A stretch of 64,000 nt of DNA from Cryptomeria japonica (lineage: Eukaryota; Streptophyta; Pinopsida; Cupressales; Cupressaceae): contig NC_081413.1 in the NCBI RefSeq assembly GCF_030272615.1, forward strand, positions 141,765,872-141,829,871, given 5' to 3'. The notes under the pieces were generated by a model, which ran no database searches, was not told the origin of the DNA, and saw only the letters and a program-made list of their open reading frames with translations. A program made the position numbers and the translations under genes. Positions 1-10,254 of the stretch are shown in pieces (position 1 is the stretch's first letter; each line of letters opens with the position of its first letter).

Positions 1-128
1 AACGGACCACCCGCCGCTACTCTCTGCACACTCGCCAATGCCTCCTCCGCTCGTCCTCGCTGCTCTATCTCAGTATCTCTCTCAGTGGTCAACTAAGAAA
101 TCTGTCGCTGATAGGTCAAAATATGCAC

Positions 129-1607
129 CTACAGCTGCTGAACGGTAATCTGCAAGGTCCGGATCTGCGCATCCTCCACATGACCTGGCACTCGAACCCG
201 CAGCGGTACTTGTGCTGGAGGAACCCCTCCCACTCGCCCTGTCCTCGGTGTTGGAGGTGGGAGTACATCTGCCCTCCTCCTCTGTGCTGGTCTCCTCAGC
301 TCCTCCTCACCCCCCACTGCAGCTAGCACCTCCCCCACTCTCCCCTCTCTCCCGGCTCTGATAGCCAATCCACCTCTCCCTCTCTCTATCCTCCCCTGCC
401 GCACTGCTCTCTCCACACCTCTCCCTCCCTGCCTCCCTCTGGCTCCTCTACCTCCTCCTCCTCCATCATCTCCATCATCGCCATCATCTCCCCCATCCCC
501 CTCCTCATCTGAGTCAAAAGCTGGCCTCATCTCCTCTAGATCCGAGATCCTGGCCATCGCCTACGCAGCAAACAAACTGGCGAACTCATCTGTCATGCCC
601 GCATCCTGGATCTCAGGGGCATAATCCCTGATCTGCCCAGCCAACCCCACAAACTCCTCAATCACCACCGCACTATCAATAGTCGGCCCCCAATCGGCCA
701 CATCCTGCTGCCTCCGTGCATACAAACATGCTCCCTGTGGAACACCCTGCTGGCGCTCGAACTGCCTCAAAACTCGGGTCACCATAAAACGCTCAATGAC
801 GAATGGGGTCCTCCCAATCAGATACCTCATCATAAATACAAAGGGCATCTCCAGCCCATCCTCCGCCCATACCTCACAACCTGTATACGGCCTCCAGGTG
901 ACCGTATCTATATCGTCAAAAACCCTCCTCTAATGCTCTAGTTTGCCCAGCTTACGCTGGATAACTAGACCTCTGTATCCATAGGCATATGCTGCACCTA
1001 TGGGCCTGTCTCTATTTGCCAATGGCCTCACTGCTGGAATGTGCTCCCAGCACCATACCTGTAATAGGGTCACTCCCACTGACAAGCTACCGTAACCGAG
1101 GTATACTACCTCATGTAAACTCCTGTATAAGTGAGCCAGCATCGCTGACCCCCATGCAAACCTCCTACCCTGCGTAACCATCTCCTCCAAAACCAGTCCC
1201 CATCCCACAGAGAATCCCTTTGACCTACGATCAGGACAAAGGAATCCCCCAATGAATCCTGCTAGTACAGATGGCAGCAGTGCATAACCCAAATCCAAAA
1301 ACTCCTGCCAGGGGATCTCATAGCCACAAACTGTGTCATCCTAAAAAATGCGGCGCAGTGCCTCTGTGCCACCCTCCTCTGACTGCTCATAGGGAAGTAG
1401 TGCCCCTACTACAGGAATCCGCACAATCCGGTAGCAATCCTCTGGTGTCATTGTCATCTCTCCAGTGGCAAAATGAAAGGTGTTTGTGTCGCTATGCCAC
1501 CTCTCTGCCAACGCTATCAAAAGCCCCCAGTTCACAGTGAACTGAGGCATATCCAAAAGAGAGATCAATCCACAGCTCTCTATAATGTCCAAATCTGCCT
1601 GTGACAA
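129..1607 (-). pseudogene. plant mobile domain (PMD) protein, decayed antisense ORF of a gypsy element
   Basis: One minus-strand frame is open across about 1.5 kb except for three TAG codons (plus-strand positions 1341-1343, 930-932, 561-563). The N-terminal part has the PMD signature around FHFATGEMTMTPEDCYRI, followed by a FLDLGYA segment and a WRPYTGCEVWAEDGLEMP segment typical of PF10536. The C-terminus (129-557) is acidic then Gly/Arg-rich low complexity. PMD proteins are linked to Mutator-like transposases and to extra ORFs of Ty3/gypsy elements, where their role is unknown. A TGA directly precedes the first recognisable residue, and the 5' end drifts into another frame above 1607. All three stops could be CAG to TAG changes. 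Not expected to make a full protein. Confidence 0.7.
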
Positions 1608-1803
1608 TCATGGTATCAACGTCCCCGGTCTCGGGAATCTCTCCCTCAACTATACAACACCCAATCACTCTTGTCAACAAACACAACATATCCAATATCA
1701 ATTTCCACATCAACACAAAGATATCAAAATACAATTTACATCAACAACATGAAACAATTTGCTCATCTATATCAAAGTTCAAAATCCTATCATTTCATAT
1801 CAA

Positions 1804-1966
1804 CTTGTAAAACAACTCAAGTTCTCAAAAACCATATCAAAACTTGTAAAACAACTCAAGTATCCACAATCACATAAACTTGTAAAACAACTCAAGTTTC
1901 CCACCCATATCAGCTTGTAAAACAACTCAAGTTTCCAACCCATATCGGCTTGTAACACAACTCAGG
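1804..1966. repeat. five-copy tandem repeat (35-39 bp) with core CTTGTAAAACAACTCAAG
   Basis: The 18-bp core CTTGTAAAACAACTCAAG starts at 1804, 1843, 1879, 1914 and, with two changes, 1949. The spacers of 17-21 bp are related to each other (several read CCCATATC). It lies in the presumed 3'UTR of the gypsy element, between the antisense PMD ORF and the polypurine tract. No coding potential. Confidence 0.9.
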
Positions 1967-2162
1967 CTTTCACATACATTGAACTTGAAACAGAACACGC
2001 AACTACATCATATTTTGATCAAAACAACAGATTGATATCTATATATAACTTGAAAACTCGCAAATAAAAACAAGTTATACAAACACTCATATTGGGTAAA
2101 TTCATCTAAACACGACAGGCAAACAACACAAATTTTCAATTCGGCCAAAATTGCAAAAAAAT

Positions 2163-2628
2163 TTCGATGCGCTAAAACAGATCTTAAATGCGCTAAAACA
2201 TCCCCATGCACTAGGCTGTCTCTCCTACGCGCTAATCTATCTGTCCTATGCGCTAGACTCTGTCTACACGCTATTCTTTTCCCCCTTTGCGCTACCTAAC
2301 CCATCCTATGCGCTAGACTATGTCTACGCACTAATCTATGCCTCCAAGGCGCTACCCGTTTAGCCCTATGCGCTAGGTTAGCCCTACGCGCTAAACCCCC
2401 TTCCCTATGCGACCCTCTACGGCCCCTATGTGCTAGGTCAAACCTATGTGCTAACCTGTTGACGCGACGCACTACCCAACACTTTCTATGCACTATTATC
2501 CATGCACGTGCTAACCTAAAAGTTTTATGCGCTAGCCTACAATTTTCGGACGCAACCCCTAAATTTGAACTTGATGTGCTACTTCACACTTCGTATGCGC
2601 TACTGTGGACCCTAGACACGCTAAAATG
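2163..2628. repeat. degenerate TGCGCTA-containing tandem array
   Basis: About 22 occurrences of TGCGCTA or one-base variants (TGCACTA, CGCGCTA, TGTGCTA) are spaced roughly 16-30 bp apart across this stretch, often preceded by CCTA. Both strands show spurious open frames through it because the unit is low in stops; I treat these as shadows. It sits in the hypervariable 3'UTR of the gypsy element and could be a minisatellite born in the element. Confidence 0.8.
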
Positions 2629-3059
2629 AAACACCCGAACTTTGAAATTCAAAAAATGCCTAAAAACAACAAAGCAAAAAATCAAAAAGGGGTCAAAATC
2701 GTTGACTTACTGGTGGTCCACGCGCTACAGGTCTCTGATATCTCCGAACGCGCTCAAAACGATGTCTGTGATAGGGAATAGGCATTTTCTCTCCAGAGCA
2801 AATTCTCTTTCTCCAAAGTCAATAAAGCACAAATGAACCTAAATCAAACCCTTTTCCCCTTTTATAGGAGGAAAATGAAATTAGGGTTAGCCGACTGGCC
2901 CTGTAATATGGTCGCGGTCTCCCCTATACCAAAACAGTTGTAACTTATCGGGAGATGAATCAATCTGCACACTTTTTACATGCACGAAATCATACACATC
3001 ATACGAACTTCATCAAATTAAATCAAAAATTTTCAAAATTGATTCATCTCCCGAGGGGG

Positions 3060-3101
3060 CATCACACATCGAATCTGGGGCATCACACATCGAATCTGGG
3101 G
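3060..3101. repeat. 21-bp perfect tandem duplication
   Basis: The 21-bp unit beginning CATCACACATCGAATCTGG occurs twice back to back at 3060-3080 and 3081-3101, just before the polypurine tract of the gypsy element. Confidence 0.9.
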
Positions 3102-3202
3102 CACGACTTGCAAATCAAAAGAGCGACACAAAAATTGCATTTGATCATAAAATCACAAAAACACATCATTTTCTTTGAAATAACATGTGCACACACGTCA
3201 CT

Positions 3203-3218
3203 TCAAAGAGGGGCAAAA
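3203..3218 (+). other. polypurine tract (plus-strand primer) of the gypsy element
   Basis: TCAAAGAGGGGCAAAA immediately precedes TGTAGACG, the start of the LTR. A purine run abutting a TG dinucleotide is the classic 3' LTR junction, where plus-strand DNA synthesis is primed. Confidence 0.75.
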
Positions 3219-3664
3219 TGTAGACGTATAAAAATGACCATATTCCTAAATGAATATTTTATGTTCATTTCTCTATTTGATTAAATCCAATTTAATCAAA
3301 TTATCCACATTCTTCTATTTAATTAAATAAATTATTCAATTTATTTGAATTAAATTCACTATACCATTTAATGAATAAATCATTTTATTCAATTAAATCC
3401 CCCTATCCACTTTTAATTAAATTCAAATTTAATTAAATAGTTATCCTAAATTGAATAAATCTAATTTATTTAATTTCTCCAAATTACAACCAAATTGAAT
3501 GAATTAAATTATTTCAATTAAATCCTATTATCTCTCCATCCAGTTGCAAAATCCCAAACCCCTTTCTAATCCCTTCTAGAATCTTCTAATCGCTTATAAT
3601 TAACCTAACCCCTCCTCTAAACTTTGTCACATCCCTAAGCAAAGGGAAGTCACTTCTCAAATGG

Positions 3665-3800
3665 CTTAAAGTCTTTGATAACCATTAAAGGTTTTCAACC
3701 TTCAACCACCAAAACCCTTAAAGTCTTTGAAAACCATTGAAGGCTTCCAACCTTCAACCACTTAATCCCTAAAGTCTCCAATAACCATTAATGGTTAATT
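3665..3800. repeat. 52-bp tandem repeat inside the LTR
   Basis: Segments starting CTTAAAGTCTTTG (3665), CTTAAAGTCTTTG (3717) and CCTAAAGTCTCC (about 3768) repeat with a period near 52 bp, each followed by AACCATT and, in the first two, CTTCAACCAC. It lies in the presumed U3 of the LTR. Confidence 0.75.
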
Positions 3801-4157
3801 CAAACCCTCCCACATGGTTAAAACATTTGTTTTGACTCAACCTCTACCCAACCCAAAGGTCTCATCAGGCCATTAATACTTTGACCATGATTATCTCTTA
3901 ATCATTTGCACAAAGGTTTATCCTTGGATTAACTCTTAATCTAGTGGGTAAGCCTAACTTAGACTTGACCCTTAGCCTTTAGATAACCATGAGGTCTTCT
4001 CAAGCCTTTAATACCTCCAACCTCTTCTTTCAACCCAATCCTATGTTGACACTTGTCACCATTTCATTGGTGCCAATTGTGCACATGGATCCCCAACTTT
4101 CAAACTTGACCCTTGATTAAACCTTTCAATCTTGACCATCCATTGCCCCGTTTGTGT

Positions 4158-4166
4158 TATAAATAG
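4158..4166 (+). promoter_or_regulatory. TATA box of the LTR promoter
   Basis: TATAAATAG lies about 940 bp into the LTR in a pyrimidine-rich, ORF-free context, as expected for the U3/R boundary of a plant LTR. The transcription start would be near 4190. Confidence 0.5.
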
Positions 4167-4667
4167 AGCTCTCATTCCTCCATTCTTAACAATCATCTTT
4201 CAAATTTGAAGCATTATACTTATGCTCAAATTCTTTCAAGTTTTCATATCATTTATATATGCTCATCATTTAGCCTCTTTTAGATCAGGAATTAGACTAA
4301 TATGCATGTTTAGATTACTTTCTTTATCATTTTAGTTCAAATCATAGACGAAATATAGTATGCTAGGATAGTACTCATACTAACCTCGTCATCTTATCAT
4401 CTAGTTTATTGCATTTTTAGCATCATACATAGCTTAACATCTATTTCATACTAAATTTAGCAAAGGCATCTCTCGTTCTCATATTTGCCATCCCTAAACC
4501 ATTTTGCTCAGTGATTTGAGAGCAAAAACATTGGTTTGAGGGACATTGTGAGATAGAGAACCATGGGACCCTCCTTGGGAAGCTGAGTAATACGTTATTA
4601 CTCCATAGCTTGCATCAAGAAGTCCTATGTGTGTGTGTGGACTAGTATTTAACTAAATTTTCACATA

Positions 4668-5937
4668 TTAAGTTTTATTCGCCCACTTTTCCTGCATACA
4701 ATACCAATATAAATGATGAGCATGTATGTATAATAAAATACAAACGACTAGGTGCAATAATATATGTACCGTCAAGCTATCAAGGCCAAATGAAATGGCC
4801 GACAAGGTGCCCTCCTGAATCTGTCTCAACTCTTCCTCGGTCATCAACTGTTAAATAGACCATGTAAATAAAAATTAGTACTTAATATTATCTAATTTAT
4901 AAATATTTAATTAAAATATAACATGAACTGTGAAAATACAAATCTTACCACTACATCATCAATTTATGATGACAGTGCCTCCTCGCCTCTAGCATGTGAG
5001 GACTCCCCAGGGTATCCTCTAGTCTATGCAATAACATCTGGTGCATCATGCATCTCATGCACCTCATAATCTGCACTGTCCACAGGATGATCGACGGTCT
5101 GTCCTACTGGACCCAAGCATACATTCCCACACATGACACAACTATGGGGCATGCATATGTGTGGAGCCAAGGATGACGTGTCAACATCACCAGATGCACC
5201 GCTACCATCAAGAGTAGGCTAAGCTACTAACACAGCCTGAGAAACCAAAAGGCTACTCAAAGAGTGAATAGCCTATATGGTCCATGAAGCCACCTCACGA
5301 ATGATATCAGGATGTTGCACTGCAGGTGGGGGATCAATAGAAGGAGGGGGGACATACGGGCCCTGGACTACTCTGACTGCCCCAGGCCTATTTTGGGCAT
5401 ACCTAAACCTACACCCTGAAAAGGTTGGATGTCAAAGTAGTTCACATGTTTGTGTAAAACAAACTTAGCATACATTTTTTTTATAAAATAGAAGGGGATA
5501 TCAAGATTGTTGTTGGGTGGTTTGTCGAAAACCATCCACCAACGATCCCAAATGTTTTTCACAATCCCATCATTTGTGCACCATTTAATAGAAAGTTTTG
5601 TTTTTTTGGGATCTATGGGCTGACCCGTACGAGGATTGACAAACAATGAGGCGATTTCGGCTTTGGATATCTCAAGATCCTTGATATCCTTATACGACAA
5701 GCCATCTCAACAAAAGGGCGACATCGTGCTCCTCAGTCATGGTTTCCATACTTTTTATGATCGACGTGAGAGGATCAAACATTGGGTTTAGACGAGGGAT
5801 CCTATGATATACTTTTGCAATCCCCCTCAATTCATTCAAATTTTGTGCAATCAAATCCTGAATTGAGGGGGGTTTGGCAAATGAGGGTTTGGCTATTGCA
5901 GTTGTGGTTCGTTAGTGTTTTCATTGTTATCCCCCAT
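4668..5937 (-). pseudogene. decayed multi-exon gene of unknown function
   Basis: Read on the minus strand, an ATG at 5937 starts MGDNNENTNEP. A conceptual product can be followed down to a stop at 4668-4670, through segments such as IPRLNPMFDPL, ISKAEIASLFVNPRTGQP and PPPSIDPPPAVQHPDIIREV. Two introns look plausible: one with GTAAG and AACAG borders around 4953-4849, and one ending TATGCAG before EKWANKT. At least two frameshifts and four in-frame TAG codons (5893, 5273, 5219, 5024) break it; each TAG could be a former CAG. I recognise no domain. It may be a transposon accessory gene or a host gene copy. It abuts the LTR on one side and a TA-rich tract on the other. Confidence 0.45.
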
Positions 5938-6297
5938 TTTTAACCTAATTAAATGTAAACAATTAAATTTAGTTAACAAAATTAAACAATTAGGTATTTG
6001 ACTTAAAAAAACCTAGTTTCCATAAAAAAAACCATATTTTCAATGAAAAATCAAATAAACATTAACAAAAAATACAAAAAATGAATGAAAATGATTCAAA
6101 ACAATAAAATTCTTACCTCTAAATCTATCTTTTAGCAATTTTTTGTCAAAAAACCAGATATCGAATGGAGTGGATATCCAAATTTGTGATGAAATTGTGC
6201 GGCCAGTGAGTTAAAAATGACTCACGGGCTGCCACTGTCAAAATAAAAGTCTCCGAAAATCGGATATCCAATTTTTATACTTAAATTATTTTTAAAT

Positions 6298-6492
6298 AAC
6301 ATATATAATATAATATAATATAATATTATATTATAATTATATTATATTATATATTATATAATATAATATAATATAATATAATATTATATTATATTATATT
6401 ATAATATAGTATAATATTATAATAATATATTATATTATATTATAATATAATATAATATTATAATAATATATTATATTATATTATATATATGC
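6298..6492. repeat. TA-rich low-complexity block (left)
   Basis: Almost only ATATT/TATAA permutations with many short hairpins. It is preceded at about 6252 by the near-palindrome ATCGGATATCCAAT, and a related motif (ATCGGATATCTGAT) occurs beyond the right TA block at about 7148. The 360 bp before it (5938-6297) is AT-rich DNA without a supportable gene. Confidence 0.85.
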
Positions 6493-6937
6493 GGCATAGC
6501 GGCTTCGTCATCAGATTGAGTCTCCATCGGAGCTTCTATCGGTCAATCATCGCTTACCGAGCCACCCTAGAGTTCGAGAGCGATATGAATCATCGGCAGG
6601 GAAATATACCAATCTAATGCCCCAAGTCGCTGATCCAATCAATCTAATTGTATCGTACAAGGAACTAAAGTCTCTACCAGGGCTACTCACTCCTCTCAAT
6701 CAGGCACAAGTGCTTCCATAGTTTTCTATCCCACCTACACGGGAGGACAGGCTCTTTCTCGGGAGTACAGGGAGGGGTCTCCAACTACTTTATCTAAAAA
6801 GGCTCCATCGGGGGGGATTCGGATTCAAGAAGTATTGCTGGGACCGAGGCTAGAAATAAAGAGGATCGTGGTAGCGGGTGATCCATCCATAGCGGGAGAG
6901 GCTGGCATCGGTATAAGTGGTATCATCAAATCCCATC
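6493..6937. other. GC-richer island between two TA blocks, origin unknown
   Basis: About 445 bp of roughly 50 percent GC, in sharp contrast to the flanking TA tracts. No frame is open for more than about 45 codons. The composition and wording (runs such as CTTTCTCGGGAGTACAGG) resemble plant mitochondrial spacer DNA, so a nuclear copy of organelle DNA is possible, but I cannot confirm that from sequence alone. Confidence 0.4.
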
Positions 6938-7125
6938 TATATAATATAATATTATATTATATATAATATAATATAATATTACATTATTATATTATATTAT
7001 ATTATATATAATATAATATTACATTATTATATTATATTATATTATATATATTATTATATAATATATATTATATAATATAATAATAGATAATATATTATAT
7101 AATATGTAACATATAATATATTTTT
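6938..7125. repeat. TA-rich low-complexity block (right)
   Basis: ATAATATAATATTA-type repeats, including a duplicated segment around ATATAATATTACATTATTATAT (6966 and 7010). It is followed to 7315 by AT-rich DNA with two ATCGGATATC-like palindromes and no gene, up to the truncated copia element. Confidence 0.85.
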
Positions 7126-7315
7126 TAAATTAAAATTACAAATAAAAATCGGATATCTGATTTTATTGGATATCTGATTTGCATAGGTAGTTACCAGGCC
7201 AAGGTGTATTGACACTCAGACCAAGCAAAATGTCAACATGGATTTTCACGTTTTTAGACGAGTGAAGAAGGCTATTTTTTTCACATCGCGACTTTTTGGC
7301 CCCCCTTGATCCTGC

Positions 7316-9837
7316 ACTAACCCACATACTGATCTTTGTGGCCCTATGAGAACAAAGAGTTATTACGGTGATAGGTATTTCATGATTTTCACTGACAACT
7401 ATTCTAAAATGATGTGGGTGACATTTTTGAAGGAGAAATCAGAAGTATTTAGTAAATTTAAATCATTTAAAGCTCTGGTTGAGAATGAAACTGGTAAGAA
7501 CCTGAAGTGTTTAAGATCAGACCGGGGAGGTGAATTCACATCTGATGAATTTGTTAAGTATTGGGATGAATAGGGTATCAAGAGACATATACATGCTTTG
7601 AGGACACCACAATAGACTGGCATAGCAGAAAGGATGAACAGAACAATGGTTGAAGCTACAAGAACCATGCTATTACAGGGTGATGTATCCAAAATGTTTT
7701 GGAGAGAAGCGGTCAGTACTGTTGTATACACTTTAAACCGGGGTACTAATAAAAAGAGGTAACAATAAGACACCCTATGAGCTATGGTATGGAAAAACTC
7801 CTTGTGTAAGTTATTTTAAAATTTTTGGAAGTCAATGTTTTATTAAGAGAGATAACTACACTGAGAAATTTGATACAAAATCTGATGAAGGATTTTTTCT
7901 TGGTTACTCTTCTAAGAGTAAGGCATATAAATGTTACAATAAGAGAACTAAGAAAATTATTGAAAGTGCTAATGTAAAAGTTGATGATCTATCTGATAAG
8001 TCTAAAGGTACAAGCATATCAGAACCTGAAAAGGATGATAATGAGGGAAAACTTGTGATCATTGAACCAGAGGCAAAGAATAATGAAGAACCAACAAATG
8101 TAGAATTAGATTCTCAACTAGTAAGCGATGACAGTGAGGAAGAAAATGAAGAACCTGATGCAAAAGATGCAGAACTGGCAAAGGAAATACCTAGATATGT
8201 CAGATTGAACCATTCACAAGAGTAGATAATTGGTGATAAGAATTCAGGTGTGCAAACCAGGAGAAAGATCCAAGATAACTCATGCTTGATTTCTACAATT
8301 GAACCCAAGATAGTTAAGAAAGCACTAAAGGATGACGATTGGGCGAATGCAATGAAAGAAGAATTAGATCAAATTGATAAGAATTAGACATGGTCACTTG
8401 TTCCTAGACTAGAGGATAAGAATGTAATTGGAACAAAATGGGTCTTTAGGAATAAATTGGATGAAGAAGGAAAAATTGTAAGAAACAAAGCGAGATTAGT
8501 TTGCAAAGGATATGCTCAAGAAGAAGGTGAGGATTATGGTGAAACATTTGCACCGGTTGCTAGATTATAAGGAACTAAGGATGTTGTTGGCATTTGTTGC
8601 ATATAAGGGATTCAAAGTTTATCAATTAGATGTCAAACCATCCTTTATGAATGGGATTCTAGAAGAAGAAGTCTACATTGAACAGACGGATGGATTTTCC
8701 TTGACTGATGTTAAGGACATGGTGTGTAAATTGCATAAAGCACTGTATGGTCTAAAGCAGACACCGAGAGCATGGTATGCGAGATTACATGCACATTTGA
8801 CCAAAATTGGATTCCAACATACCAATGAGGACAACAACATTTATTTGAAGACTGATGGAGACAAGATGCTGATAGCAGAAGTGTTTGTCGATGACATATT
8901 TTTTGGTGGAAATGATGATATGTGTATGGATTTTGTTCATATAATGGAAAAGGAATTTGAAATATCTCTAATCGGTGAAATAAAGCTCTTTATTGGCTTA
9001 TAGGTCCAACAACTGGATGGTGGTATTTTTACTTGTCAGACCAAATATATCAAAGAGATGTTGAAGACATTCGGCATGGAAGACTGCAAACCGGTAGGAA
9101 CATCAATGGTGATAGGCTGCAAGTTGTCAAAGCAAGATGATTCCCCTGTTGTTAGTGAAAAAGAGTACATATATATGATTGGCAAGCTACACTATGTTGT
9201 TTATAGTAGACCTAACATTGCTCATGTTGTTGGATTAGTGGCTAGATTTCAAAAAGAGCTTAAGGAGAGTCACATGGTGGTTGTGAATAGAATTTTTTGG
9301 TATCTCAAAGGCACAATAGACTATGGTTTATGGTATCCCTATAAAGGAGATTTTACTTTGGATTTCTTTACTAATGCTGATTGGGCAAGTAATGTGGATG
9401 ATTGGAAAAGCACAACCGGTGGATCTTTTCTACTTGGTGGAAGATTCATGGCATGGACGCGCAAGAAACAAACATGTGTTTCTCAATCTATAGCTGAAGT
9501 AGAGTATGTAGTTGCATCCATGAATTAAACGCAGACAATATGGATGAGACACGTACTAGAAGGATTAAAGATAGATATATCTAAACTGGTGGCTATCTAT
9601 TGTGATAATACAAGTGCAATAAATATTTCTAAGAATCATGTAATTCATTCTAGAACCAAACACATTGAATTGAAGTATCACTTCCTAAGGGAAAGAGTTC
9701 AAGAAAAACAGGCGAAAATGGAATATGTGAAGAGTAAAGATCAGTTAGTTGATATCTTTACTAAGCCCTTACCGAAGGCTACCTTTGAGTTTCTTAGAGG
9801 TAAACTAGGGGTTAGACCCCTACACTGGAAGAACTAG
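7316..9837 (+). pseudogene. copia pol remnant: integrase, reverse transcriptase, RNase H
   Basis: The integrase core runs from HTDLCGPMRTKS through LRSDRGGEFTS to about 7750. The linker to RT spans 7780-8400. RT includes [13 protein letters not shown], the VYIEQTDGFSL and KALYGLKQTPRAW segments and the catalytic-type VDDIFFGG (8512-9003). The RT connection and RNase H continue to 9837 (CDNTSAINIS, LVDIFTKPLPK). The reading frame shifts several times and has in-frame stops, among them TAG at 7571, 7613, 8223, 8385 and 9001. Four of these sit where the copia family has glutamine. Family function: integration and reverse transcription of the element. This copy is dead. Confidence 0.88.
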
Positions 9838-9912
9838 AATGATGGAGATGCATCAATCCTGTAGATTTCATGTTTATCTTTCACTAAGGATTGATGAAGG
9901 TGCAGACTACTC

Positions 9913-10254
9913 CTTTGGGGGAGCAAGTCTGACGTTACAAAGTTCTGTTTTAATGCTCTGATATAATTTTTCTGATTTGATTAGTAGAGATTATGGAAGA
10001 GGCAGCAGCAAAACTGAAGACAAGTGATGCATTTACACCTTTGACATTGTTGTCAAAGGGGGAGAAGAAAAGAAATTAGATATGGGAGAAGTTGAAGATC
10101 AGAAGATCGGATTGAGAGAAGCATTGGTTAAGGGGGAGAAGACAAAAGGAGGAGAACTGATAGATGATGTAATACCGGCAAGCAAGTTGCAGATGATGAT
10201 GTTACTTTGATTGTATATCTGATTGGTGTTTCCATCAATGCCAAAGGGGGATAA
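9913..10254 (+). other. 3' noncoding region with four purine-rich tracts; terminal polypurine tract
   Basis: After the RNase H stop at 9837, purine tracts occur at about 9913 (TTTGGGGGAGCAAG), 10046 (CAAAGGGGGAGAAG), 10129 (TTAAGGGGGAGAAG) and 10241-10254 (CCAAAGGGGGATAA). The last directly abuts the LTR start TGTTGG. Multiple polypurine tracts upstream of the 3' LTR are a known trait of Sireviruses. Confidence 0.6.

Larger units (their letters stand above)
1..4665 (+). mobile_element. 3' part of a Ty3/gypsy (Tat-lineage-like) LTR retrotransposon
   Basis: The order seen is: an antisense plant-mobile-domain ORF (129-1607), tandem-repeat noncoding DNA (about 1800-3100), a polypurine tract (3203-3218) and an LTR starting TG at 3219. 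Tat-lineage elements (Ogre, Retand and relatives) are known to carry an additional ORF, sometimes antisense, between pol and the 3' LTR, and a hypervariable 3'UTR rich in tandem repeats. That matches this layout, so I assign the lineage by architecture; no pol domain lies inside the window. The pol region and 5' LTR would be left of position 1. The right end (about 4665) is uncertain because no second LTR is available for comparison. Confidence 0.6.
3219..4665 (+). mobile_element. 3' LTR of the gypsy element
   Basis: It starts TGTAGACG right after the polypurine tract. It has an AT-rich U3, a 52-bp internal tandem repeat (3665-3800), a TATA box at 4158 and a possible R/U5 with no reading frame. 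The end is placed near TTTTCACA at about 4665, before the stop of the neighbouring minus-strand gene at 4668; the true CA end could be earlier. The solo LTR at 42145-43387, read on the minus strand, also begins TGTAGAC and may belong to the same superfamily. Confidence 0.55.

Noticed and set aside
2296-2493. Arg/His-rich repeated frame (AHR units) on the minus strand
   Set aside because: It is the reverse reading of the TGCGCTA minisatellite; no start context, no domain, and the same repeat is broken by stops nearby.
6298-7125. TA-rich blocks as a replication origin or matrix attachment region
   Set aside because: Composition alone does not support this; they look like expanded TA microsatellites.
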